From NCBI GenBank assembly GCA_963082975.1, contig OY720350.1, forward strand, positions 13,362,910-13,426,909: a DNA stretch of 64,000 nucleotides. Reading direction: 5' to 3'. The DNA comes from Labia minor (lineage: Eukaryota; Arthropoda; Insecta; Dermaptera; Spongiphoridae). Below, in pieces: positions 22,646-35,550 of this stretch. The position numbers and the translations under genes were made by a program. The notes beneath the pieces were generated by a model. The model saw only the letters and a list, made by a program, of their open reading frames with translations, had not been told where the DNA came from and made no database searches. Position 1 is the first letter of the stretch; every line of letters begins with the position of its first letter.

Positions 22646-25600
22646 GTATAATCGACGTTTTTATCTTAAAAAGTTATAGGCGTAGTCTAAGGAGGAAGAA
22701 GGGATGTAAAATGCATACTATATATTTCTAAACTGTGTATCAGTGCATAAGTTAAATTCCAGTGAGATATTAGTAGAAAAAGTATAACTTAAGAGAATTC
22801 AAATTGATATTATTTATTTATTTATTAAAAGTTTAATAGATTTGATCAATATATCAATTACAAATACTCTTTAAAAATAAAAAAAATACTTAAAAATACT
22901 TATTCACTGATCAATCCGAGTTAATATTCAAACTAATAAAATATTTAATAATTCGTTAACATATTATTATTCTTTTCTAAGATCCCTATGGTAATTGTGT
23001 ATATAATTTTAAATAATAATTTCTATTATATTCTATTACATGAAAATGTTAGATAAAAACATTAATCTAAAATAAAATAGAAAAAAAAAATCGACACATT
23101 CTTTTTAGAAATATAATAAAGTAAAGTTAAATATAATATATTTACTTTTTAAATCATCTAATTGAATTAAATTTTCTAATATGATATTAATTTTTTAAAT
23201 ATAAAATATTTAAAACGTAATAAAATTAAAATGATAATAAATTGCATTTCTAATTTAATTTTTCTTATTTCTTTTTTTTTTTTTTTATTTTATTTTAAAT
23301 ATAAATAAAATTTGGTTTTATATTCGTATAATATTAAAAAAAAGTTAATCTATTTTAATTTAGACGGAAAGAAATCAAATAATATGATGATTAATATTCG
23401 AAAAGTTTTTGGTATTAGAAAAAAAAAAAATAAATAAGTTTTTTAAGATGGTATTTACTTGTGTTGGTTTTATATGAAAGGTTAAACAAACTTTAAACTT
23501 TTTTTAACATCTTGGAATAATTTTAATTTATTTGTATATATATATATATATATACATATAAATGAATGAAAAACGATAGAGGCAAAGGAAAAGAAGACAT
23601 TAACAATATTAATATCAAAAGTCAAGTGATGTGGTCCTCAGGGGAGGTGCGTGTTATTTGGTCATCAGGGCCACCCCATAGCGACCAACGTCAAATCAAT
23701 CATCCAACATACAAAAAAAAAATCGTAATTTATGCAAAAAAAGCAAAAAAGAAAACAACAACAATAACAACAGATTATTAAATTAATTTTAAAAGATATT
23801 ATTGCAACTAAATTTTAATAATACACAAAATCGTATATAATATATTGCCGTATATAGGAGGGTTATGAAAAAAATGGGTTTAAAATTGATAAATTTAATA
23901 TTTAATTTAATTTGGTAGCACTCTGGTTAATTTTGAATAAAAAATAGTTTAGTGAATCCAGCGACGGTTGATATGGGAAAGGGTAAAGTTGAATTCATTC
24001 AGAAGAAAATCAGATATTAAACTAAGATAAAATTAATTAATATTTAATAATAAAAGAATTTAACATCGTTTTAATTGGTATCATAAGAAATTATAGAATA
24101 AAGTTATTTATTTTATATTATAAATTAAATCAAATTTTGTAATTAATTAGCAATTGCAATTTAATAAAGGTCGACCACTTAGCTGTTATTGTATATATGT
24201 ATAGTTGGAACAAATAGAGACATTAGTCTTCAGTTAGTCCTTCAGAGTTTTATTGAAGCATCTTTGGTGGAGTGACGACTCTGAAGGGGGTTGGAAATCG
24301 TCCGTGATACCTGATCCTGGGACTGTATTTCACTTATAAGATGATTTGTCTCTCTCCGATCAATTCCGAAGACTGATTAAAAATTGTCCTTACATCCATA
24401 AGGAAAACTATTCATCCCCCTCCAGGACGTCTCTGGTAACATTCCACTAACTCACCCCCATCTGCACACCTGTGTCCTCTCGAACATCATTTCATGTAAT
24501 TTTCGAGTTTAAAAAAAAAGAATTCATGAAACAGTTTTGCTTCATTCAATTGAAAACTTTTCTTTCATCTTTTCGGCTTTCACTTAAAGTTTTAAGAAAC
24601 ATGTCATGAAATTCATTAATATTTCTGAGTTTAATTCATGACAAAAGTTTTCAATTTTTAATCGAGAAAATTTCTTTATATCATCCACATGTCTTCGACC
24701 CAAACTATAAGTGGACGTGAAAATGTCAAAGTCTGTAATAAATGTTAATTAATAAAATTTTTTACTATTGTATATTACTCTATTAAAGGGCATTTTTATG
24801 CTTATATATATATTACGATATATATGACCCCGTTATATATATTTTTTAAATATAAAAAGATTATCAGTTTATTCAATTAATTATTTCTTATTTGTAACTA
24901 TAATTTCGTTTCTGTTATAGAATAAATTTTAATAAAAATAAATATGTTTTTAACATTTTTTTTTTTAGTGAAACGAGTTAATATTTTTTCATTAAGGAAG
25001 TAAGAAAAGGTTTATTATTTAATCAGTGATGTGCCAGAATAATAAATTAAAATTAAAACATTAATTAATAAAATTTGTTAAATATTTAAATTAAATAGTA
25101 TAATTTAATAAAAAATAAATACTTAAATTTTATGAACGCCAACATCTATAATATAATTTATTCAACAAGGAAATACTTAAATGTATGTTCTTAAATAAAT
25201 AAATAAATAAATATTCTATTCCACCTTTTCAGAAAAGTTTCCTCTTTTTTTTTTTTGTTTTTGTTTTTCTTTACATTTACTTTTGTTAATAATTTAATTT
25301 TAATTTTCTTAAATTTTAAAATGTGAAGTTTTAAAAGATTATTATTATTATTTCTTACATTTGTGAAATTATAAACATTCGATTGTATATATATTGTAAT
25401 ATTATGAATATATGATTGAAGTGTATTATAAAAAAAAAAAAATGTTTTTTTTCTTTTTCATATATAAAATGTAAATAAAGTTAATCATCAGTTTCAGTTA
25501 CCTTTGAATCATTTCAACTTATTTCTGTGTCAAAATCAAATCACTATGAATATATGATATATTAAAGGTTTCACTTAGATGATTAGTATTTTAGTATTTA

Positions 25601-26385
25601 CGATTGATGTTATATGAGGCCACTTGGATCCAACTGACGGCCAATCATCCCTATTGAATTTCTAAAGCCCGATGCTAATGAATATTAATTTGTTAAATCC
25701 TATTGAACGTTATTCTTGTCACAAACACACCAATCACTCTCTTTGAAATGAGATCAAAGGTGTTAATTGTTTCAAAAAATACAACTGTGAATGGTTGACC
25801 TCTGACATTTTACTTTATACATAGATCAACTAACTATACATTTCAATATAGAAATTTGTTACCGCGTTATGTAAAATATCACCAATTATGTGTAACTATG
25901 AATGAATTAGGAAATATATATTTTATTACATTATAGAATATGTAGTGACAAAGAATTAGAGAAGAGAAGTGATGCAAGATAATTGACATTCAAGAGAGAA
26001 CGGAAACAATTATTTGGACTTTTGATAATAAAGACCATTTACCATGAAACCAGGTAGAAATTTCTAATAATTATGTTTAGTTTAATTGACTTAACTGTCT
26101 GGTGATTGATAAAAGGGTTTATTTATTGAAACGGTTTTGACATCTAACAGTATCTCAGAATTTCATCAATTCTCCACTCAAATAACAACAACTAAATTTC
26201 CATTATCAAATTTACAATTTCATTTATCTAACTAATTGTAAGTATATTTAGGTATATAGTTTTTATCGTGGAAAAAAATTCAGAATAAATTCTGAATACC
26301 ATTCGAATACAGTTTGGAGCGCATGTGCTATTTTGAATAAGTTTGGATATATATATATATATATATAAATATATATTTTTTGCTT
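22646..26385. other. AT-rich, mostly featureless
   Basis: Simple TA/TTA runs (23538-23556, 24806-24840). A GC-richer patch at 24210-24490 has a minus-strand ATG frame of 12 codons ending at a donor-like GGG/GTGAGT near 24455, too little to call. A purine-rich patch at 23570-23700 has a donor-like GAG/GTGCGT. No transposon ends were seen. Confidence 0.45.
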
Positions 26386-26680
26386 TTTAGACACGTCGCT
26401 TTGCGCCGGTTTCGATTTACGCCGGCGTGGGATTCCTCTGGGATTCCAATCAGACCGTTAAAGATTATTGGCCGTCATACGACATTTTAAAAAGCAATCA
26501 AAAATATCGAACGAAGTGACAAGCGATTGTTTAAACGGCGTTTGCTGTAAACTTCTGTCTAGATTTATATAGGGTTCAAGTCTAGAAGATGAAGATGACG
26601 CTAACCTAAAAGATACAAGAATATGGATTCGAAGACGTTACAACCGAATATGTGACTGAACTGTAAAACGGGCATGTATG
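26386..26680. other. Probable decayed DNA-transposon piece
   Basis: The GC-rich TTTGCGCCGGTTTCGATTTA and CGCCGGCG are reminiscent of subterminal sequences of Tigger-type elements, and TTTTACGCCG recurs at about 27337. No inverted ends or open frame could be established. Confidence 0.25.
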
Positions 26681-26846
26681 ACCAACCACTCTCAAGTATG
26701 GAATTAGAAATATTGATGGAAATTCAAAAATTTCGAGGAAAAAGAATAAGATAAGAAAGAAAATGATGGGTAAACACTAAAAACGACCGAACTAACTCCG
26801 TTTTTTGCAAAAAAATAACAATTTAATTTAGAAACGACCTCTGACT

Positions 26847-27099
26847 TTGTACGTCCTACGCAAGGACACCGCCAATCAATTAGGTGTCTTATAATCGGTA
26901 GAACGGGTCCTATCAACCTTCAACTTGATTTTCTTGATCGGAGGCGCTATCAAGTAGCTTTCCCAATTTTGTTCCCGGAGGCTGGATTGACTCCGTCCCA
27001 TAAACCCTAGCTGGAGAAATTCTCTTGCCGGGCCCGGGACTTGAATCCGGGACCAGGAGAATGTTAGCCAGCTACGCTGACCTCTCACCCTGTGGCGCC
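26847..27099 (-). repeat. tRNA-derived SINE (family S1), copy 3
   Basis: Minus-strand copy with the best-preserved head: box A-like GTCAGCGTAGCTGGC and box B GGATTCAAGTCC, followed by the shared body and the end GGACGTACAAA. Incidental frames were ignored. Confidence 0.9.
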
Positions 27100-28305
27100 T
27101 TTTATTTAACGAGAAACTAGTGACTTATTTACAAAAAATATTGTTTACGATATATCAAGAGAGATTATTAATTTTGTAAATGAATTTAAAGTGTATTTAT
27201 TAATAATAATTACATTTACATATATTATTTATTTTGATATATATTGAATTAAGTATTAAACAAACATTTTAGATTGTTCTTAGAATTTTCACACGGAACC
27301 TAACCTTATATCGTTCGTTCATTATATTTGTGTTCATTTTACGCCGTTTTTTTTACCTTCGGTGTTTACTGTATTTACTACCGGCATAAAACGTTATCTA
27401 TCTGTACTGGAAGGTTCGTGTATTGTTGTACAACTCATTTATTCTATTTTCTATAAAAATAAAACATTTCTATTCAAAGTTCTCCAATATATATATAAGT
27501 ACATATATTTATAAAATTAACCTGATTTTAGTACAATATCAATGGGTGTAAAAAAACAGCTGATTTTAAAATTATTTCGAATTTTATGTATGAGCGACTC
27601 TTTTTAAAATTCTTAATGTTTAATTTCAAATGGGCATACAATCATATTTTGAAATGATCATCTCCTGAACAAAACTTTTACGTGTATATCATTAAAAAAA
27701 TTTTCATAGCCAATTATTTATTAAAGATGACATAAAAAGATCTAAATAAAATAAAAATATTGATATTTTATCTACATTCAATTAGTCAAAAAAAAAAAAA
27801 ATCGGAATTTCATTAACAATAAAATTAATTTAAATTTATCAATGGCCCCACTTTTTGATATGCACTCCAAATAGAGTCAATTTTTATTATAATATCTTTT
27901 TTAATGAACTGTTTTAATCATATGTGATTATTGTTTTAATATTGAATCAAAAAAACAAAAAACAAAAATAGAATTGTAAAGTGATATTTTTGTTATTAGC
28001 AGTTAATTAATTTTATGTTTACGGTTTTTTTTTTAAAAAAAAACAATATTGCAATTTCAACTGATAGGTACAATAAAATAGATAATTTTGATACGGAATC
28101 ATGTAATAAAATATTAATCTTGTTTTTTTATTATTACAATTAAAATAATATATTATATTATATAATAATTTTAAATTTATTTTAATGAGTTTTAATAAAG
28201 AAATAATGAAACAAGTTGTGATTTTGTAATACATATGTGTTTAATTGCATATTTTATGTATATTTTAATAGTTCTTCTCTATTTTTCTCACTTCCTATCC
28301 ATAAA
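27100..28305. other. AT-rich, no gene seen
   Basis: No feature was recognised. Confidence 0.5.
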
Positions 28306-28419
28306 TCTATATATATAAAAAAAGGTTTTTGTCTGCACATTGCTCAGAATTTAAAAATTTTTGCATATCTTCGCGTTTCATGACCTCTAGAATCCAAAAG
28401 TGACTTTAGAATTTTTCAC

Positions 28420-28470
<51 letters not shown>
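28420..28470 (+). repeat. GTCT microsatellite in Helitron 5' region
   Basis: About 12 copies of GTCT. Such runs are frequent just inside animal Helitron 5' ends. Confidence 0.95.
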
Positions 28471-29334
28471 CGGAAAATTACTATTTTATAGACTCAGAAT
28501 TGGCTGAACCGATTTCTTTGAAATTACATCACAATATTCTTATATACCTCTAGAGTAACATAGGCTATAAATTTTATTAATATCTTATCAATAACCGCAG
28601 AAATTAATTTTTTAAAGTTTATATAATTCTCCGTGTTGTTCATTCAAGAGCAGCTCGCGGCTCACTGTCGGCCTAGCGGAATCATTTCAAACAATGAATT
28701 ATCATAGAGATTCCCAATCGAAGAATTATTATAATATTTCCCTTTTTATTTTAAATTCTAATATACAAATATCAATTCAATTAAATAATTTATTCTAAAA
28801 GTTCTCAATTTAATTAAAATATTTATTAGATCATATTTTTATCTTAAATTATTTTTTATTTAATTGAATATTTCTTCTTTTCTATAATATATATATAATA
28901 ATATATAAATTTTATCATTGAATAATAAAAAAAATATTATTTAACCTGAATTAAAATGACTGAATTATATTATCTTTGTTTTTTATTTTAATTTAATTAC
29001 TCTATTATTAATTACTAAATATATATATATTATATAAAAATTAAAATATGATGATATAAAGTTGTTTTAAATTTTTGACATTTTTAAATTGGGTATATTT
29101 TTTAAATTTATTAAAATGTCTTTTTTATTTATTATGTTTAAAAGATTCATTTTTATTATGTGATATTAATAAAAAATAACGATGCTCTGTGCAAGTCGAA
29201 TCATGTTGCACATAATTAAATAACAATTGCCAAACAAAGAATATAATATTTTTTTAAATTCTTATATTTAAATATCATTTCAATTAAATAATTTATTCTA
29301 AGAGGTCTCATTTTAATGCAATTTATAATTTTCT

Positions 29335-29665
29335 TCTAATTCAGATTTAGGACAAATCGTACAACATTATATCAAATCTCGCTAAGAACATTCAATATTT
29401 TTGTACACAAATTATTCAGAGTATTGGCTAAGCGTATCACTCATAATCAGTTTATATTGAAATTTATATAAATTAACAAAGTAAAAATTTTTATTTGTTT
29501 AAATTTTATTATAATGAATCAAAAAAAATTAAATATATAGATCACATGATTAAGAGAAGCAAAAAACTTAACAGAAAATAACTGTTGGATGGAGGTCGGA
29601 CATGACAGAAACTGTAAGCGAAATCTTCATATTGCGGCTAATAATTTTCAAATCCCCTAGCACCA
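29335..29665 (+). pseudogene. LINE fragment inside Helitron, internally deleted
   Basis: 29341-29440 aligns with the reverse-transcriptase segment at 30003-30110 (the degraded equivalent of GFRPNRPT). 29600-29660 resembles the C-terminal block, reading DRNCKRNLHIAANNFQIP before a stop. The middle of the polymerase is missing, so this is a dead copy with a large internal deletion. Confidence 0.5.
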
Positions 29666-29979
29666 CAGAATTTAAGTTTCTTTTAAGGAAAATAACTATG
29701 ATCTAAAAAAATTAATAAATGAACTTAATAATAAAAAAAACAAATAAATCAATTAATTTAAATTAATACTATTAATGAATGTATATATTGGTCATTTATC
29801 TATAGTTTTATACCGTTAATTTTTATAAATTGTCTCAAGTCTCTATTTTTGCATTTTCTCAAGTTTCATTATAATTAAAAATATTCAATAATAATCTAGC
29901 AATGAAAATAAAATACCAAAATGTAAAGAAATATTATACTCTATTATAACATATACCTACAATACTTATAAACTATAGG

Positions 29980-30978
29980 CGGAGGAAATATTAGGAGATA
30001 TCATTGCGGGTTCAGGCCAAATCGACCAACATTAATTAAGATATTTTCATTATGACAGATATTAGGAACAAAACCGCGAATTCAATATTTCTGTTCACTA
30101 ATTATTTGTAGACTTTAGTAAAACATACGCATAACTCAATAGATCCGGATAAACTTTTTCAAATTTTCAATCTTCAAATTTCTCTTGAAGGTAGTAAAGA
30201 AAGAATAAGATGCGGAAATCAATTGTAAAATATTAGGTTACTCAGACGACTTAAATATAATAGGAGATTCGGCAATTGCAATTACAGATAGCGAGGAAAA
30301 TTTAATGGAGGTTTGAAATTAATAGTGATAAGAAAAAATATTTAGTAACAAAGAGGAAGAGTATTAACATACAAAATCTTAAGATACAAAATGTAGAATT
30401 TGAATATGTAGAAAAATTGAATGTAATCACGAAGGATAATAATATTTGAGAAGAATTTAAATCGGGGTTGCAATCGGGAAACGCCTGTTATCTGCAATAA
30501 AGAGGCTTATCTCTTCAAAATTATTATCAAAGGGAATATATAAAAAGATTATTTTGCCTGTTGCATTATATGGGTGGGAGGCATGGTCTATGACCCTTGG
30601 AGATGAGAGTAGATTCAGAGTATTTGAGAATAGGATTCTTCCCTGCATTTATTGGCCAAAGAAAGATGAGGTCACCGGGTATGAGGGAGACTGTATAACA
30701 AGAAATTTGATGGCCTCTCTGCATCTTCAGAAATAGTTAGGGTTATAAAAGGGAAAAAGCTGCGATAGGCAGGGCACGTGGCAAGAATGGGAGAGGAAAA
30801 AGATATTGGTGGGAAGACCGATTGGAAAACGTCCGCTTGGAAAACCAATGACGCGTAGGAAGGGACGTAAGAGAGATGGAATAAGGGCTCAGGATAGGGA
30901 CACTTGGAGAAATGTGGTTGTTGCTGCTAAGAACTTTAGAGTATCTTTGAGCCACATAGGTAGATAGATATAACATAT
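29980..30978 (+). pseudogene. LINE reverse transcriptase, degraded
   Basis: Successive RT landmarks survive in shifting frames: GFRPNRPT (30008-30031), YSDD at 30239-30250 in LGYSDDLNIIGDS (the catalytic box, usually FADD or YADD), LYGWEAWSMTLGDESRFRVF (from about 30563), PKKDEVTG, and a C-terminal QDRDTWRNVVVAAKNFRV. Several stops and shifts make it inactive. It is the longest copy of the family also seen at 1015, 29335, 43087 and 51330. The clade was not determined. Confidence 0.8.
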
Positions 30979-31320
30979 ACAATAATAATATATATAATTA
31001 ATATAGTGATTAAATTAAAATATATTTTTTAAATAAGAACACAAAAAGAAATGAATGTTTTATGTAATATACTGATTGAAACAAAATGGATGAAAACCTT
31101 TTAATACTTTCAACCACCAAATACTATGCACAACTCGGGGGTACAGGGGGCGGAGCCCCCGTCTAGGTGTGAAGAGCGCCGAAGGCGCTCTGAGCAGCTA
31201 GTAAATAAATAAATTTAAAAGATTACCCTCTTTTCCTTTATTAACTTTATAATAAAATCTTTTATTTGTATAAATTAGTAGAAAGGAAGAAGTGAGAACT
31301 TTTTACTTACTTAGTTTTTT

Positions 31321-31884
31321 TACTATCTCGCAAGAAAATTTTCGATGTTGAGATTTTGATGTTTTTTACGTTTTGAAGGTTCCCGAATCATTTTCACTAA
31401 GGTTGAGAAACATATCTGTGTGTATGTATGTAGACAAGATTACGCAAAAACGGTTTGAGCTAGAATCATGAAATTTGGTATACGGGAATTATTCAAAATT
31501 CGTAGTTTTCTCTCAACTTTTTAGAAATGTAGCTCAACCGGAAGCGGGTCATTACCTACAACGTTTTGATTTCTTTTCCTCTAAAGTGACCGTAAAAATA
31601 AAGATATTTTTGATAGTTTTTCAAATGATTAAAAATTGTATAAAACTGCTATATATAGAATTTCAGCTCGATTGAATGAAAGTACCGGAATTAATTTTTT
31701 ATCACTGCAAATCTCACGCGCCAACATGTGACGTGGTGCCATCAACAAAGAACCAAACATGCGCTGGTTTAATAAATATTATTAATTAATTTTAATTTAT
31801 AATGTAATTAATTTAATTTAAATTAATATATGTTATTTAATCTATTTCAAATTTGCGAGATAGTCGAGTGGAGACACTCCAGCT
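31321..31884 (+). repeat. Dispersed repeat R-B, copy 2
   Basis: Uninterrupted copy of the family seen at 8697-9290 (inverse) and 44786-45676. It begins TACTATCTCGCAAGAAAATT and ends GTCGAGTGGAGACACTCC. Starts 120 bp after the Helitron end. A 66-codon frame inside is incidental. Confidence 0.88.
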
Positions 31885-31928
31885 TAATATTTAAATTTAA
31901 ATTATTAACATTTTATCTTATATTTACT

Positions 31929-32100
31929 AGAACTACCTGAATGAAGTGAGTGGGTTGTTTTTTATGAAAACAAAAGAATAATTTCGAATGAGAAAGTAAA
32001 ACAAAATTATTTAAAGTATTGACTATTGTTTTCTACACATTTTGACCACCTTTCTAGCAATTTGTTAATACCACCAAGCAAGAGAGGTACATTCGTGTTA
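31929..32100 (-). pseudogene. mariner transposase C-terminal end
   Basis: On the minus strand the frame reads GGINKLLERWSKCVENNSQY and ends FK-stop. It closely matches the last residues of mariner transposases (LPxRWxKCIxxNGxYFE). The following sequence down to about 31929, ending CTACCTGAATG on the plus strand, may be the element's terminal region. The rest of the element is absent. Confidence 0.7.
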
Positions 32101-34004
32101 TACAATGGAAATATAATAATTTAATTTAATTATTAACACAAAATTCAACTCTCGGAAGACGTATTCATCGGTCTAGAAAGGCAAGTTAATCAGGATTTTG
32201 TGTGTTTACGTATATTCTAAGTGAATTTCAAAAATATCATATTTTTATTTAGAAAGAAAATACAACATAAAAAAGAAAAAAGCATTTAATTTATTATTCA
32301 ATAATTAAAGAAAATTTTATTTTTTATATACTTGTAATTATCAAATAAACATTTCTAATATACTATACTACATACTTGTAAAAAAATTTCAAAAACAAGT
32401 AAAGTCTAATTTGCTAATTATAAACATGACATTTTAAACATAATAATTTTTTGTTTAAAAATATGTTGGAGAAACTCCTTTTATCTGGAAATTTATTAAA
32501 CTAATTTTGAATACTAAGGTTTGAGTATTAAATCATGAATTTTTGAAAGTTTATTTAAAATCCGTTTCACTACTCCCCTACTTTGTGTTTAATAGGAGTA
32601 ACTTAGAGCCTGGCTGTGCCTCAGCAAAGTTGGCTCAATTCTCCTAAAAAAGTTTTCTTAGGTACAAATGAAAATATTAATGATGTATATAATATACTTT
32701 ATACTATATACTCATAGTATAAATAGCCTTTTTTTGAAAAAGTGAATTATAAGGTTGAAATAATAATAATAATAATATAATTATTTAGAATTAAGAAAGA
32801 ATGAAGACAAAAAAAAAATGTCATTTTTGAAGAAATGAAATTACATTGGCTATTTGCACAATGGTTTCTTCCTAGACAATAGGTTTAAGAAAAAAAAAGA
32901 ATTCTTTTCTTTTTGTTGTCCTTAAAAAAAATTGCACGGAATGTTCAAATAAGTCAATTGTCAAATCCAATAAAAATTTCCCAGGAACAAAAAAAAAAAA
33001 AAAGTAAAGAGAGAAAATGTGAGTGAAATGGGTGGAGAGTAAGAAATCAATAAAAAGTAAATATTGTCTTTATTCATTCGACTCCCTCTAGAATAAAAGA
33101 AATTTATAAGATCTAGATAATTTTGTCAATATACATGTCGTATATGAATAAGAATCCTCACATAAACGTAAATAAAATTTTAAAAAAAAGTACCAAAGAA
33201 GAGATAATAACTACTAATTTTAATTTGAATAAAATTTAAAACACAAGGGATTAAAAAAAAAAAAAAAATTACTTACTAATTTTATATCATTTATATTTAT
33301 ATAGGTAAATAGTTTTTCTTTATGATAATTTTACTATCAATTAATAATATAAATATTATTATCTTTATTCACAAAAAAATATTAAATTAAATTATAAAAT
33401 TTAATTAATTAGAAATAATTGACTTAAAGAAGCCATTTTGTTTATTTCTAACAAAAATATTAATAAGTTATCTACATAGTCAGGAACGGAATTAAATTAG
33501 AAAATTTTTCTCTGTCTTGTTTTGATATTTAACTCTCGAGGTAAACTTTAGAAAATAAATAGGCCTGTCTTATAAACAACTTAAAATATTAAACAAAAAG
33601 ACAGAAAAAAAAACGAAGAAGAAAACAAGAAACTTTAAATCATGGTAATAAATGTCCCCTTTAAAGACTTTTATATAAAAGTTATATATTAGCATAAGAA
33701 AAAAAAAATCTCAGGTTCTTTTATTTTTCTCACTCGAAAAAAAAAATAATAAAAAAACAAGTTTTTTTTTAAGACAATCTTTACCTTAATAATTAACTTA
33801 AATGAAAATGGGTGATGGAAAAAAGGTCCACCTGAACAAACAATCTGGCGAGTGGAAATTAAAAAGTCATCGTGGCAACTTGTAGCTTCATCATCTTATT
33901 TAAATGAATAGTGAAAAGAATAGGTAAGTAATATCAACAAAATTGAATTGTTTTTAGCCTTTGCTAATAAAAAAATTATATCTTTATTTTCATGTAATAT
34001 GATC
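32101..34004. other. AT-rich, no gene seen
   Basis: Homopolymer runs and TAA repeats (about 32760-32778). A patch at 33810-33890 is slightly GC-richer but has no supportable exon. Confidence 0.45.
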
Positions 34005-34006
34005 TT

Positions 34007-34459
34007 CGAGGGTGGGGTGAAAAGTTTCCGGCCTGACCAAGAAAAACGATGTTTTTAAATTTTTTTGCTTTATTTTTCAACATTTAAGATAGCTGAGATC
34101 TGTACGATGTCAGCTGAGCGTGTGCGAAATATTTTGCATAACAATTTGAACATGGAAAGCTGTGTGCAAGTTGGGTGCCGGGTTTGCTAACGTTAGACCA
34201 AAAACTTCTTCGAAAAACCATTTCTACCGACAATTTGGCGCCAAACGAATTTTTGCGTCGATTCATAACTGTTGATAAGACTTAAATTAAATTAAAATAA
34301 TTAATTAAATTAAATTAAATTAATTAACTAGATTAGCACACCTTTATGAGAAAATGTATCAGTGTTGATGGAGATTATATTGAAAAATAAAGAAAAAAAA
34401 AAATAATTTAAAAACTTCGTTTTTCTTGGTCAGCCCGGAAACTTTTCACCCCACCCTCG
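34007..34459. mobile_element. Deleted mariner with 41-bp inverted ends
   Basis: The ends begin CGAGGGTGGGGTGAAAAGTT on both strands and match over about 41 bp with one difference. TA follows the right end (34460-34461); the left base pair is TT. The interior (34110-34290) reads SAERVRNILHNNLNMESC and, further on, a degraded ITVDKT, the hinge and first catalytic aspartate region of mariner transposase. Stops interrupt it. Confidence 0.88.
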
Positions 34460-34461
34460 TA

Positions 34462-35247
34462 TTTTGATCTATTTAATGTATAGTAAATAGCAGGTTCACA
34501 GAGCCACTGCTCGGTACTTTATAAAAAAATGTGATTATTTTAAGAAAATTACGAGTTTATCTTAAAATATTAAAAAAAAAAATCCGATGACGCTTTTATA
34601 ATGAATAAGTATTCTTATTTCTACTATTCTTATCTTTTAATTCAATTCTGTCTATAAAATATAAATTATTTAAAAAAAAAATCCCAGAAATTACCTATTA
34701 TTGGTATAAATATAAAACATTTAATATATAATATATTTAAACATTAAATACTCCTACTTGAGATACTTGATAACTATATATGTACCATATTATTTAAAAT
34801 TATTTTTAAAAATAATAAAATTCAAGATCCAAATTAATTACAATTAAGAGAAGTGTAAATTAAATAATGGGATATCGTAGAAATAAATAATAATTTATTT
34901 TGAGATTATTTGTTTTAAAAAATCTCGCATTAAACTTTCTTTAAAATATATTTTCTATTATGATTTCTTATTGCTATCATTTCATTTTATCATCAAAATT
35001 GAGTTATAAGATTAGTGAAGTAAATCAAATTGCCATGGGAGTCAATATTAAGACTTTTAATATCAAATTTCTATTTTATTTTTCATATGTTATATAAAAC
35101 CATCTTTTGATAAGGATCTTCAATTTATCATTCAATTGAAATCTCAGGAATCAAATGAAATAGGAAAAATGAAATTAATTGTATCATAAAAAATATCATA
35201 AAACCTGAGAAAATGTTATTGTTAACTTATTCTACGCATTTATATAT
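34462..35247. other. AT-rich, no gene seen
   Basis: No feature was recognised. Confidence 0.5.
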
Positions 35248-35550
35248 ATTATTATTATCAGATTGATCCGGGATATAATCACGTATTTTTGTGAGATTAT
35301 TTTCTCGGCGTTTCGGCACCCATTTTAGCGCCATTTTCAAGAGGTTATTTAGGCAAGAATATTTTTGGGATTCTGGGTCTAAGTCTGAGTGACCAAGAGT
35401 CGATATCGGGATTTTGGGTTGATAGGTTGGGTGGTTTTGTACTAAATGTGTTGCTATGAAGCTCCGAAGAATCCTGGGCACTATCTCTGTCACTGGCACA
35501 CTTCTGCACTTGACAATAGCCCGTATTAATCTGATAATAATAATAATAAA
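35248..35550. repeat. Inverted-end repeat with TTA microsatellite termini
   Basis: The left end runs from an ATT array into CAGATTGATCCGGG. The right end is the inverse (CAGATTAATACGGG, then the ATT array). The roughly 300-bp interior is GC-richer. On the minus strand a frame includes LLKMALKWVPKRRENN, which I cannot assign. Could be a MITE or the remains of a retroelement terminal repeat. Confidence 0.5.

Larger units (their letters stand above)
28306..31201 (+). mobile_element. Helitron, non-autonomous, 2.9 kb
   Basis: The 5' end is TCTATATATATAAAA (28306), preceded by A. The 3' end is CTAG (31198-31201), followed by T. A GC hairpin (AGAGCGCC, loop GAA, GGCGCTCT; 31173-31191) sits 6 bases before CTAG, and a second hairpin GGGGGCGGAGCCCCC precedes it. 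Insertion between A and T, 5' TC, 3' CTRR and a subterminal hairpin are the diagnostic features of Helitrons, which move by rolling-circle replication. No Rep/helicase frame is present. The interior holds a GTCT microsatellite and two decayed LINE copies. Confidence 0.85.
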
